33,885 nucleotides of DNA from Sedimentisphaerales bacterium (GTDB lineage: Bacteria; Planctomycetota; Phycisphaerae; Sedimentisphaerales; Anaerohalosphaeraceae). Each line of letters begins with the position of its first letter. Position 1 is the first letter of the stretch. The stretch lies in contig JAFGGE010000141.1 in the NCBI GenBank assembly GCA_016930745.1, positions 1 through 33,885 of the forward strand, in the 5' to 3' direction. The translations under genes were made by a program, and so were the position numbers. The notes under the pieces are model-generated. The model was not told the origin of the DNA and searched no databases. It saw only the letters and a list, made by a program, of their open reading frames with translations. This document shows positions 14,175-22,593 of the stretch, piece after piece.

Positions 14175-15683
14175 ATGCCTGAATCGGATACAATTGGCAT
14201 CGCTCTGAAAATGCACGGCGTTTCCAAGCGATATCAAGGCACGTTGGCGGTTGACAGGGTAGATTTTGAAGCGTATGCGGGGGAGGTGCATGTGCTTATG
14301 GGTGAAAACGGCGCCGGAAAGTCCACTCTGATGAAGATCCTGGCCGGCTCTTTTAATGACTATATCGGATCCATCGTCATCGGGCAAAAAGAGGTTCTTT
14401 TGCATTCTCCCGCCAAAGCCAGAGAATGCGGAGTGGGGATGATCTACCAGGAGCTAAGCGTAGCGCGTCCGATCAGCATTGCCGAAAATCTTCTCGTTGG
14501 ACGTTTGCCGTACAGATACGGTTTCTGGCTGGACAAGAAGGCCATGTATCGTCAGTCGCAGCAGCTTCTACACAAGGTGGGATTAGACATTGATCCCTGG
14601 AAGACGATCGGAGAAATCAGCCAGCATGAAGCCCAGCTTGTGGAGATCGCCAGGATATTGGGCGTCAATCCCTGTATCCTTGTGATGGATGAACCGACCT
14701 CGGCATTGTCACGCCGGGAAGTACAATGTCTCTTTGCTCGTATGCGGCAGCTTAAAAATCGCGGGATTACGATCCTCTATATCTCCCACCATTTACCGGA
14801 GGTTTTTGAAATCGCAGACCGTATTACGATCATGCGCGACGGCCGCATAGTCGCGACGAAATCGATCCATGAAGTAACGCCTCCCATGCTGGTACAGATG
14901 ATGGTGGGCAAGACCCTGGAAAAGCCGGTTGTCTCGCCGACACGGAAGATTGGCGAACCTGTTTTGAAAGTGAAACATCTTACACGGAATGGTTTTTTTT
15001 CCAATGTGTCTTTCCATGCCTGTAAAGGAGAAATACTGGGCATCGCGGGTCTTACCGGGGCTGGCAGAACCGATATCGCACGTTCCCTTTGCGGATTGGC
15101 TCCTTATGACAGAGGGACGGTGGAACTGGAAGGCCAAAGACTCCGACGCCAATCCTATTCGGACGCTATAAAGCACGGCCTGATGTATCTTTCCGAGGAT
15201 CGAAAAATCGATGGCCTATTTTTACGGCTGTCCATTAAACAGAATCTGATCTCGGCAACGCTGCAACGCAATACACATTGCGGTCTGTATACGGCAAATC
15301 ACGAGGCCCAAATCACTTCGGATTTGATCGAGAAGCTTGGTATTGTCGCCTCGTCCGTTTCACAGGAGGTAAGCAATTTGTCCGGTGGGAACCAGCAAAA
15401 AGTGCTTTTGGGCAAATGGATTGCCGCCGATCCGCGCGTGTTGATTCTGGATGAACCCACTCGGGGAGTGGATGTTAAGGCAAGGGTGACAATCCATCGA
15501 GTGGTCAGGGATCTGGTGGAGGAGGGACGGACCGTTCTCCTGATCAGTTCGGATTTACCGGAGCTGGTAGGACTTTCGGATCGTGTGATTGTGCTCCATA
15601 ACGGCCGGTTGGCGGGAGAGATGAACAAAACTCAGCTTTCCGAGGAATCTGTACTGTTGGCCATGAATGGCGAAGTCGTATGA
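14175..15683 (+). CDS. Sugar ABC transporter ATP-binding protein, RbsA/MglA type
   Basis: A 502-residue double-NBD ATPase. Domain one has Walker A GENGAGKST (about 42-50), a Q-loop in MIYQELSV, a relaxed signature ISQHEAQLVEIAR, and Walker B VMDEPTSAL. Domain two has the degenerate Walker A GLTGAGRTD, the signature LSGGNQQK and Walker B LDEPTRGVD. This asymmetric pattern is normal for the ribose/galactose/rhamnose CUT2 class. GAGGGA precedes the ATG. The stop overlaps the next permease start by four bases (ATGA), implying translational coupling. It powers import through the two following permeases. Substrate cannot be read from the ATPase; the locus suggests a 6-deoxysugar or derivative. Confidence 0.95.
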   Translation: MPESDTIGIALKMHGVSKRYQGTLAVDRVDFEAYAGEVHVLMGENGAGKSTLMKILAGSFNDYIGSIVIGQKEVLLHSPAKARECGVGMIYQELSVARPISIAENLLVGRLPYRYGFWLDKKAMYRQSQQLLHKVGLDIDPWKTIGEISQHEAQLVEIARILGVNPCILVMDEPTSALSRREVQCLFARMRQLKNRGITILYISHHLPEVFEIADRITIMRDGRIVATKSIHEVTPPMLVQMMVGKTLEKPVVSPTRKIGEPVLKVKHLTRNGFFSNVSFHACKGEILGIAGLTGAGRTDIARSLCGLAPYDRGTVELEGQRLRRQSYSDAIKHGLMYLSEDRKIDGLFLRLSIKQNLISATLQRNTHCGLYTANHEAQITSDLIEKLGIVASSVSQEVSNLSGGNQQKVLLGKWIAADPRVLILDEPTRGVDVKARVTIHRVVRDLVEEGRTVLLISSDLPELVGLSDRVIVLHNGRLAGEMNKTQLSEESVLLAMNGEVV

Positions 15684-16672
15684 TCCCAGCGAAAAAAAAC
15701 CATTCTGCCTTTGTACGGACAGATTTATTGGATCGCGTCGGCATTTATCTTGTCGGGGCAGTACTGGTTGTTATAGGCGATTTTGTTTCTGATGAGTTTC
15801 TTACTGTCACGAATCTGCTGAGTGTGCTCAATGCAGTAGCCCTTCTGGGCATCGTAGCGACAGGGATGGCGTTCGTGACTTATTCGGGCAATATGGCGGA
15901 CCTGTCGATGCCGTCCATCATGGCTTTTTCGGGAATTATCTGTGTATCGGCGCTTCCCTTAGGATTCACAGTGGCATTGACCGCAGGTATTCTGGCGGGA
16001 CTGTTGATTGGCGCAATGAACGGATTTATTGTGGGGCGTTTTAATGCGAATCCCATCCTTTGGACGCTGGCGGTGACCTTTTTCATGGAAGGTTTTATGC
16101 GTTTTGCCTGGAGTAACAACCAGGTCTATCCCGATATTGAACCTGGCACAGCGGGCTTCAAATTGATTGGGCTTTTTCGGATGAGCATTGGCTCTGTACC
16201 TCTTGTTGTTGTGGTCATGGTGCTGCTGTTTATTGCAGGGCACTTCGTAATAGTCCATACCCGTTTTGGAATCGAATCCAAACTTGTGGGATCCTCCAAA
16301 CCAGCCGCTCGCACGACCGGCATCGATGTTTCACGCGTGATTCTACTGGACTTTCTCGTCGCGGCGTTCTGCGCCTCGATCGCCGGTATCTTTCTTACTT
16401 CCATGAATAAGCTCGGTGTTTTCTACCTGGGCAAAGGATATGACTTTAAGGCTGTGACCGCGGTCGTGATCGGGGGGATGACGCTCCGCGGAGGCCGCGG
16501 CACGATGCCTGGGGTCCTGGGGGGAGTTCTCGTGATCGGATTATTGACCAATATTATGACCTTCATGGGAATCGGCGCTTTTGAACAGAATATTGTGACA
16601 GGCGGCGTTTTCATCGCGGTTGTCGGTTTGCACCAGCGGCAGTTATGCAGACGGGGAAAGGATTATGCCTAA
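15680..16672 (+). CDS. Sugar ABC transporter permease, RbsC type
   Basis: A 330-residue inner-membrane permease of the branched-chain/ribose type (BPD_transp_2), with about eight to ten hydrophobic segments and the typical GxxxGxxNGxxxxRFNANPIxxTLA loop (residues 110-135) that contacts the ATPase, and the later AVTAVVIGGMTLRGGRGT motif (about 258-275). ATG overlaps the ATPase stop in ATGA. Its end overlaps the start of the second permease by eight nt. It likely forms a heterodimer with the permease part of the next gene. CUT2 importers often have one permease gene used as a homodimer; rhamnose and autoinducer-2 systems use two, as here. Confidence 0.93.
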   Translation: MIPAKKNHSAFVRTDLLDRVGIYLVGAVLVVIGDFVSDEFLTVTNLLSVLNAVALLGIVATGMAFVTYSGNMADLSMPSIMAFSGIICVSALPLGFTVALTAGILAGLLIGAMNGFIVGRFNANPILWTLAVTFFMEGFMRFAWSNNQVYPDIEPGTAGFKLIGLFRMSIGSVPLVVVVMVLLFIAGHFVIVHTRFGIESKLVGSSKPAARTTGIDVSRVILLDFLVAAFCASIAGIFLTSMNKLGVFYLGKGYDFKAVTAVVIGGMTLRGGRGTMPGVLGGVLVIGLLTNIMTFMGIGAFEQNIVTGGVFIAVVGLHQRQLCRRGKDYA

Positions 16673-18947
16673 CGAGTTTTCGCAGAACGAGCCGATATCT
16701 GGTATGCGGCGCAACAGCTATTCTGTATTCCGGTTCCTTGATAACCACCGCGCGTTGCTGCTGCTACTGCTTCTCTTTGTCGGCTTCTCCGTCTGTGTTC
16801 CCAATTTTTTTTCTGCATACAATATTACGACCATTCTAAAAGGAGCCAGCCTGAATGCTATTGTTTCGATTGGTTTTACTTTGATCTTTATCCTTGGACA
16901 ACTGGACTTATCCGTGGGGGCGGTAGTCATGCTTTCCGGTATGGTAAGTATCGGCCTCCAGCCTTTGTTGGGGTGGACAATTTCGATTGTGCTGGCCTTG
17001 CTGACAGGGGCGTTCGTGGGATGTATCAATGGACTGCTTGTGGTCAAGGGTAAAATCAATTCCTTTATCGTAACTCTGGGGACGATGATCATAGTAACCG
17101 GCGTAATGCATCTTTACAGCAAGGGCGGATCCATGGCCGTGGAAGACTATCGGCTGGCTGACTGGCTGGAAACCCCGCTTCTCCCCTTGCTGCCTCCGAT
17201 CGTACTTCTTACTCTACTTTTGGTTCTTGGATGCACAATCTTCTTGAATCGTACTCCCTGGGGGCGAGCCTTTTTTATCGTTGGCGGCAATCCGGAGAGC
17301 GCCTGGTTGGCCGGCCTGGGGAGAGACCGGTATCTGATGGCAGGCTTTATCGGTTGCGGATTGACCGCCGGATTAGCCGGTGCGATCTTTGCTGCCGGTC
17401 TTAGTTCTATGACCTCTGCCGCCGTACTGGCCAACCGCACTCTCATGACAGTGCTGGTGGCCGTGATCATGGGGGGGGCTCTTATGAGCGGCGGGAAGGG
17501 CTGTGTGCTGAAAAGTTATTTTGCCGTTTTATTGTTAACTACGCTTTTTAACGGAATCGGCTGTGTAGGACTGGGTTTCGAGGTGCAGATCTTCATAAAC
17601 GGCATCCTCCTGGCCCTGGTCGTTCTTTACGAAGCCTTTGTGTTATATCAACGTGAAAGGATCAAAGGGCAACGATCGGCTCTCTTGATGGAAACCATCA
17701 AGGGGTCTGTGTCGGACCGGAATGAAGAAGGAGTTGAATCCATGACGGATAAAGATCGCTTTGTTCTGATGTGTGTTGCAATTGTCGGGATTGTGGCAAT
17801 CGTGGCGATTTTCGCGATGTACTTCATCCATGTCCGGATCCCCGTCCGGGTCCTGTCGAAACCACAGGAGAAAGAGCAATCCGAGTTTACTCCCTATGCG
17901 TTGAGGGGTACTGATGGCCAGCCTTATATTCTGCCTCAGAAAGAAGTAAAAAATGTTCCGGATCGTCCGGCGGATCCCAAGGCGCTGCCTGAAACCGAAA
18001 AAGGCCACTGGTGGGACATCGAGTATGCAGGATGGAATATCCAAAAGGTTGCCATGCCTTCATCGCCGGGCGATGGGCCGGCGGGGAAACGGATTGTACT
18101 GCTCAAAGCCGGCGATCATCCGTACTGGACGGCATATGTAAAAGGATTTACTGTCATGGCGCAGGCATATAAAATGGAGACAAAGATTCTGAACGGCAAC
18201 TGGAACATGGATTTACAGGCCCAGCAGACAGATCAGGCAATCAACGAACGTCCCGACATGGTTATCTTCGCTCCCGTGGATGCGACGGCCTGTACCCCCT
18301 TGCTGCGACGCATTACGAAAGCGGGCATCCCCTGTATCGCCTCTAATACCATTCCATGCGATGAAGCGATGAAGTATTGTCTCGCATGGACGGGACCGGA
18401 TGACTGGGGCCAGTTCCGTCTGCTGGCGCGAGAATTCGCGGATGCCATGGGAAAAAAAGGCGGTTACGCCATTGTCCGCCACATGCCCGGCAGTTCGCCC
18501 TTTTTTGCACGGACCTATGCGCCGATTACGGAGCTGATGGAATATGCTCCGAAAATGAAACTCCTGGCGATGGATACCGCCAATCTGGAAGCGGAAGGAA
18601 CCATGCAATTGGTCTCGGCGTGGCTGACCTTGTACGGCGACCAGCTACAAGGCCTGGTGCTTGCCGGCGATGGCTTCACGATGACCGGAACGCTGGAGGC
18701 CATAAGGAGCTCACAGCGGAAAGATATTGTCATCGTCGCCGCCGGCAACAGCAAGACGGGAATGGATGCTGTCAAGGCTGGCGATGCGCTGGCGATTACG
18801 TATCAGTCGGCGGAAGGCGATGGAGCGATTGCCGTATATACCGCCGCCGAATGGTTTGATGGCAACACGCTCCCTCTCGTACGGTATCTTCCCAAGCAGA
18901 TAATAACACAGGCGAATGTGGATCAATTCATGCCGGCGCAATGGTAA
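16665..18947 (+). CDS. Fused sugar ABC permease and membrane-anchored substrate-binding protein
   Basis: A 760-residue open frame without an internal stop. Residues 1-340 are an RbsC-type permease (about ten spans; INSFIVTLGTMIIVTGV and TVLVAVIMGGALMSGGKG motifs). Residues 341-366 are a short cytoplasmic linker. Residues 367-390 are another transmembrane helix (RFVLMCVAIVGIVAIVAIFAMYF). Residues about 460-760 are a periplasmic binding protein of the RbsB type (KRIVLLKAGDHPYWTAYVKG, then QTDQAINERPDMVIFAPVD). A good internal ribosome-binding site and ATG (17742, residue 360) lie exactly at the junction, so a separate 401-residue anchored binding protein may also be made. ATG 16665 follows GGGGAAAGGA. 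Normally the binding protein is free or lipid-anchored and separately encoded; a covalent fusion is uncommon for CUT2 systems. Confidence 0.9.
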   Translation: MPNEFSQNEPISGMRRNSYSVFRFLDNHRALLLLLLLFVGFSVCVPNFFSAYNITTILKGASLNAIVSIGFTLIFILGQLDLSVGAVVMLSGMVSIGLQPLLGWTISIVLALLTGAFVGCINGLLVVKGKINSFIVTLGTMIIVTGVMHLYSKGGSMAVEDYRLADWLETPLLPLLPPIVLLTLLLVLGCTIFLNRTPWGRAFFIVGGNPESAWLAGLGRDRYLMAGFIGCGLTAGLAGAIFAAGLSSMTSAAVLANRTLMTVLVAVIMGGALMSGGKGCVLKSYFAVLLLTTLFNGIGCVGLGFEVQIFINGILLALVVLYEAFVLYQRERIKGQRSALLMETIKGSVSDRNEEGVESMTDKDRFVLMCVAIVGIVAIVAIFAMYFIHVRIPVRVLSKPQEKEQSEFTPYALRGTDGQPYILPQKEVKNVPDRPADPKALPETEKGHWWDIEYAGWNIQKVAMPSSPGDGPAGKRIVLLKAGDHPYWTAYVKGFTVMAQAYKMETKILNGNWNMDLQAQQTDQAINERPDMVIFAPVDATACTPLLRRITKAGIPCIASNTIPCDEAMKYCLAWTGPDDWGQFRLLAREFADAMGKKGGYAIVRHMPGSSPFFARTYAPITELMEYAPKMKLLAMDTANLEAEGTMQLVSAWLTLYGDQLQGLVLAGDGFTMTGTLEAIRSSQRKDIVIVAAGNSKTGMDAVKAGDALAITYQSAEGDGAIAVYTAAEWFDGNTLPLVRYLPKQIITQANVDQFMPAQW
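17728..17744 (+). promoter_or_regulatory. Internal ribosome-binding site and start for the binding protein
   Basis: AAGGAG, eight nt, then ATG (17742) in the same frame as the fused permease-binding protein. The downstream product begins MTDKDRFVLMC and has its own N-terminal anchor helix. It would allow extra binding protein relative to permease. Confidence 0.6.
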
Positions 18948-18983
18948 AAGGAGCCGTATTGCTAAGGTGTCAAGGGGTGGCCT

Positions 18984-20288
18984 ATGTTGCACGATCCAAG
19001 TCACAAGATTCCGCCGCCTGTCGCGGCTGAGATCAAGCTTCCTCAGAGAGACAAAGAAATCCTGCGCAGACTGGCCGGCAATGTGGCCGAAATAGCCAAT
19101 CTGAAAAGACATGAGGAAACGGCGCGGTTGTGGAGGAAACTGAATGACCTGCAGTCTGAAAGACCGATGGTCTGGATCAATGAGATATGCTGGAATGAAA
19201 TGAATGTTGATAACGAGTTGACGTTGCAATGTGAGAATCTGTGGGCGAGGGATCAGGAAGATCGTCTGCGCAAGACGATTTATCAATGGAAACATGTACC
19301 GGCCGATATGGTTGTCTCTGATTACTTCGAGTGCCCGATGGCGATTCATAGCACGGATTTCGGGATTCTTGAAGATGTCGATATAGTAATGACGGATCAG
19401 ACGAGTGACGTTGTTTCGCGGCATTTCAACATACAGATTAAGGAGCCGGAGGATATTGACAAAATTCAGATTCCTGTCGTTACGCACAATAAAGAAGCGA
19501 CAGAATACGCCTATCAGGCTATGGGTGAAGTTTACAAAGGCATTATGCCGGTCAAAAAAGTCGGCCAGACGCACATCTGGTTCACCCCCTGGGATTATCT
19601 GATCCGCTGGTGGGGCATACAGGAAGCCATGATGGATATGATCGTGCGACCGGAAATGGTGCACGCGGCGGTCTCCCGCATGGTTGACGCCTGGATGACC
19701 GAATTGGATCAATTTGAGCGGATGAATCTTCTCAGTCTTGACAACAATAACACGCGTGTTGGTTCCGGCGGATATGGCTTTGCCAGCGCACTGCCGGGCA
19801 AAGACTACGATCCCCTGTATGTGCGACCCCATAATATGTGGGGTTGCTCAAATGCCCAGATCTTTTCGGAGGTTTCTCCGGAAATGCATTGGGAATTTGC
19901 CCTGAAGCATGATAGACGATGGCTGGAGCGGTTCGGTCTGACCTATTACGGCTGTTGTGAACCCTTGGATAAAAAGATCGATCTTCTGCGAAAGATACCG
20001 AATCTAAGAAAAATATCGATTAGTCCGTGGTGTGATATCAACCGGGCGATCGGCGAGATCGGGGACGATTATGTCATCAGTCAGAAACCCAACCCGGCCG
20101 TGTTTGCAGAGACCCGATGGGAACCGGAAAATGCCCGTGCGGATATCAGGAGAGTCCTCGATTGCGCAAGGGGCCAATGTCATATCGAGCTTATTATGAA
20201 GGATATTTCCACCGTGCGTTATGAGCCCCATCGTCTCTGGGAATGGGCGACCATCGCGATGGAAGAGGCGGAAAGAACGAGAGGATGA
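18984..20288 (+). CDS. Divergent URO-D-superfamily-like protein
   Basis: A 434-residue soluble protein with a helical N-terminus and a barrel-like C-terminal half. Motifs are SPEMHWEFALKHDRRWLERF (298-317), YYGCCEPLDKK (321-331), ISPWCDINRA (346-355) and QCHIELIMKDI (398-408). The GCCE and WCD cysteines take the place of the HxC zinc motif of methyltransferase-type URO-D proteins, suggesting a metal site of different chemistry. The overall pattern resembles URO-D-like proteins that accompany carbohydrate genes in planctomycetes and anaerobes, for which no function is established to my knowledge. AAGGGGTGG precedes the ATG; it lies 36 nt after the transporter and 40 nt before the mutarotase gene, so it is in the operon. 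It shares little linear identity with the protein at 12907. Confidence in the fold is moderate. Confidence 0.7.
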   Translation: MLHDPSHKIPPPVAAEIKLPQRDKEILRRLAGNVAEIANLKRHEETARLWRKLNDLQSERPMVWINEICWNEMNVDNELTLQCENLWARDQEDRLRKTIYQWKHVPADMVVSDYFECPMAIHSTDFGILEDVDIVMTDQTSDVVSRHFNIQIKEPEDIDKIQIPVVTHNKEATEYAYQAMGEVYKGIMPVKKVGQTHIWFTPWDYLIRWWGIQEAMMDMIVRPEMVHAAVSRMVDAWMTELDQFERMNLLSLDNNNTRVGSGGYGFASALPGKDYDPLYVRPHNMWGCSNAQIFSEVSPEMHWEFALKHDRRWLERFGLTYYGCCEPLDKKIDLLRKIPNLRKISISPWCDINRAIGEIGDDYVISQKPNPAVFAETRWEPENARADIRRVLDCARGQCHIELIMKDISTVRYEPHRLWEWATIAMEEAERTRG

Positions 20289-20328
20289 AGAAAATGGGAT
20301 TTGTGTGTTCAAGAGGAGTTGTTTTATC

Positions 20329-20667
20329 ATGAAAAGAGTCGGATGCATTATAGGAGTTAAGGAAGAAAAACGGGATGCATATAAAAGGCTTCATTCCGCC
20401 GTCTGGCCGGAAGTTCTGGACAGGATCAGACAATGCAACATAAGGAATTACTCGATTTACATGAGAAAGCTCCCGGATGGGAAACACTATCTGTTTAGCT
20501 ACTTCGAATACACGGGGAATGACTTTGCGGCCGACATGGCCAAGATGGCCGCGGATGAAGCAACGCAGAAGTGGTGGGACATATGTATGCCCTGTCAGGA
20601 ACCTTTGCCTGACAGAGCCGACGATCAATGGTGGGCTGACATGGAAGAAGTCTTTCATTGCGAGTAA
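20329..20667 (+). CDS. L-rhamnose mutarotase family protein
   Basis: A 112-residue protein of the RhaM family (PF05336). It aligns with E. coli RhaM at the catalytic HSAVWPEV segment (His22 equivalent), NYSIYMRK (Tyr41 equivalent) and QKWWDICMP (Trp76 equivalent). It interconverts alpha and beta anomers of a 6-deoxyhexose in the cytoplasm, which speeds use after import or hydrolysis. AGAGGAG precedes the ATG. It closes the plus-strand transport operon, and its last 13 nt overlap the end of the convergent fucosidase gene. Rhamnose is the classical substrate; family members can also accompany fucose pathways, and the neighbouring fucosidase and F-type lectins make fucose possible. Confidence 0.88.
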   Translation: MKRVGCIIGVKEEKRDAYKRLHSAVWPEVLDRIRQCNIRNYSIYMRKLPDGKHYLFSYFEYTGNDFAADMAKMAADEATQKWWDICMPCQEPLPDRADDQWWADMEEVFHCE

Positions 20668-22424
20668 AGCTCGTTTTTTCGTTGATCGGCCGCGGGCGGA
20701 AACAGCGAAAACTCCCAGAGGGTCGGACCGTCGGTCGCCTCGGCGATGTTCAATCGTACTCGCTGCGCCGTGACCGGCGCAAAGGAGACAGCAACGCTGG
20801 CGCCGAGATTCTCGCCACGATAGCACGCGGTCCAATGTCCATCCTGCCAGTATTCAATGGCGTATTGGCGGCAGCGCTGCAACTCCGGGTAGGCCTGCTC
20901 GATCACGGCACGACCGATGACGGTCGGCCGGCCGAGGTCGATTTCCAGCCAGGCGGACTTGACTCCGGCATCGCTGGCCCAGCGTGTCTCCAGGTTGCCG
21001 TCCACCGCCTTGTCCGCGCTATACTGGGTGTTGTTTTGGTAAACGTTCGATGCCTTTGCCTTACGGCCCGTCGTCAGCGACGGCCTTTCTGCAGGTGCTT
21101 CCACCGGTGCGATTTCCAAGGCTTGGCGATCCAGCTTCAGGGCTACGATGGTGTCGATTGGATCCCGGTCGGCGACCGGAACGGAAATCTCGATGGTTTC
21201 ATCGCTTTGCTTGACAGTGACCTGACCGCCTGTCAGCACGGTACCGCTTTCAATTCGGGTCGGGATCCCCGGCAGGGTCAGCACATTGTCCGCCCAGCGC
21301 TGGATGTGCAGGTAAATGGTTTTCCCCTTACGGGTGGAAGCACCGTAGCGCCCGGGCCGGAACGGCCCGCCGCGCGTGCCGTAGATGCTTTCGCCGTACT
21401 TGGCCAGCCAGGCGCCCATCTTCCGCAGAATATCCGCCTGTTCCGGCGCTATCTCGCCGCTGGGTGTGGGACCGACATTCAAAAGCAGGTTCCCGTCGCC
21501 GCCGGCACAACGGATCAGCATGTTCAGACAGGTCTCAAACGATTTGACACCGTCCTGCGGCCCCCCCCATGACCACTGGCTGCGCTGTGAGACCGTCATG
21601 CACGATTCCCAGGGCGTCTGGTCGTCGTAGCCGCCTACGATCTGCTCCGGCGTGGTATAGTCGGCAAACGGCGAGAGGATCTGGCGGTTGCTGTTTCCGA
21701 CGCCAAGATCGAGCCGGTTGTTTATGATGATGTGCGGCTGCAGTTGCTTCACGAGCGCATAGGTATTCGCCTGGTCGTACATGGCCTCGCCGCCGTCGTG
21801 GTCGAACCACAAGATGTCGATAGGGCCGTAGTTCGTCAGCAGTTCGCCAAGCTCGCCCTGCATGCGCTCCAGGAACGCCGCGTTCCGGTCGGTACGGAAA
21901 TCCGCGTCGCGCCAGTCCATCGGCGAGAAATACCACCCGATGCGCATGTCTTCCCGGCGCGCAGCTTTGACGAGTTCACCGCATACATCCCTTTGGAACG
22001 GGGTGTGCATAATGTTGTAGTCATCGACCTTCGAGTCCCACAGCAGAAATCCATCGCAGTGCTTGGCTGTCAGGATCATGTACTTCATGCCGGCCTCACG
22101 AGCAAGAGCGACCCACTGGCGGGCGTCGAACTTGACGGGATGGAACCGCCGATACAGGTTGTCGTAGACCTCGACGGGAATCGGGCCATTGTTCGGACAT
22201 TTTGGATTCGAGTTGGCGCGGGACCAACTGATTTCGGTCTCCTTCAGGCTCACCGGCCCCCAGTGGATGAACATCCCGAACCTCGCCTGGCGCCACCACT
22301 GAATCCGCGCTGCGCGCTGTTCGTTGGTTTCCCCTGTTTGCAGCGTCTTCAGCGGTTCCGCCGCGCCCGTCAAAGCCCCCCCAACAACCAATCCCGCTGT
22401 CAGCAGGAAGACAACTTTCTTCAT
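20655..22424 (-). CDS. Secreted GH29 alpha-L-fucosidase with C-terminal F5/8C domain
   Basis: A 589-residue exported glycosidase. Signal peptide 1-22 (cleavage near TGA-AEP). The GH29 barrel spans about 30-360: RFGMFIHWGP (48-57), the KYMILTAKHCDGFLLWDS segment (114-131), and ILWFDHDGG with nucleophile Asp208. A beta-sandwich follows, then a coagulation-factor 5/8 type C (discoidin) module at about 455-580 (DKAVDGNLETRW), a common sugar-binding appendage. GH29 enzymes remove terminal alpha-L-fucose by a retaining mechanism in the periplasm or outside. ATG 22424 has GAAGGG seven nt upstream; a GTG and an ATG a few codons earlier are less likely. It lies downstream of the prepilin-like gene on the same strand. 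Confidence 0.93.
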   Translation of the reverse strand: MKKVVFLLTAGLVVGGALTGAAEPLKTLQTGETNEQRAARIQWWRQARFGMFIHWGPVSLKETEISWSRANSNPKCPNNGPIPVEVYDNLYRRFHPVKFDARQWVALAREAGMKYMILTAKHCDGFLLWDSKVDDYNIMHTPFQRDVCGELVKAARREDMRIGWYFSPMDWRDADFRTDRNAAFLERMQGELGELLTNYGPIDILWFDHDGGEAMYDQANTYALVKQLQPHIIINNRLDLGVGNSNRQILSPFADYTTPEQIVGGYDDQTPWESCMTVSQRSQWSWGGPQDGVKSFETCLNMLIRCAGGDGNLLLNVGPTPSGEIAPEQADILRKMGAWLAKYGESIYGTRGGPFRPGRYGASTRKGKTIYLHIQRWADNVLTLPGIPTRIESGTVLTGGQVTVKQSDETIEISVPVADRDPIDTIVALKLDRQALEIAPVEAPAERPSLTTGRKAKASNVYQNNTQYSADKAVDGNLETRWASDAGVKSAWLEIDLGRPTVIGRAVIEQAYPELQRCRQYAIEYWQDGHWTACYRGENLGASVAVSFAPVTAQRVRLNIAEATDGPTLWEFSLFPPAADQRKNELYSQ

Positions 22425-22593
22425 ACAACAACCCTTCATCACGTATCGCCTGCCTCTGTTTATCGGATCGTCCGGCTGACCTGGCCGGGAACCCGCCGAT
22501 TTTGTGTCTTACCCTTCTCCCGTGAAAGTCACGTCGAACGAATGCTCCCTGGGTCTTTGGCGCGGACGCGCAAACGATAAAAGAAACGATCAA

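Noticed and set aside
18711..19832. Minus-strand open frame of 373 codons
   Set aside because: It overlaps two well-supported plus-strand genes (binding protein and second URO-D-like protein) and its product has no recognisable domain.
20658..21572. Plus-strand open frame of 304 codons opposite the fucosidase
   Set aside because: It is the antisense shadow of the GH29 gene and has no ribosome-binding site or known motif.
22499..22520. Possible third operator half-site (ACACA...CGGCG on the minus strand) upstream of the fucosidase
   Set aside because: It is one base too long compared with the 13-bp half-site and has no partner 21 bp away.
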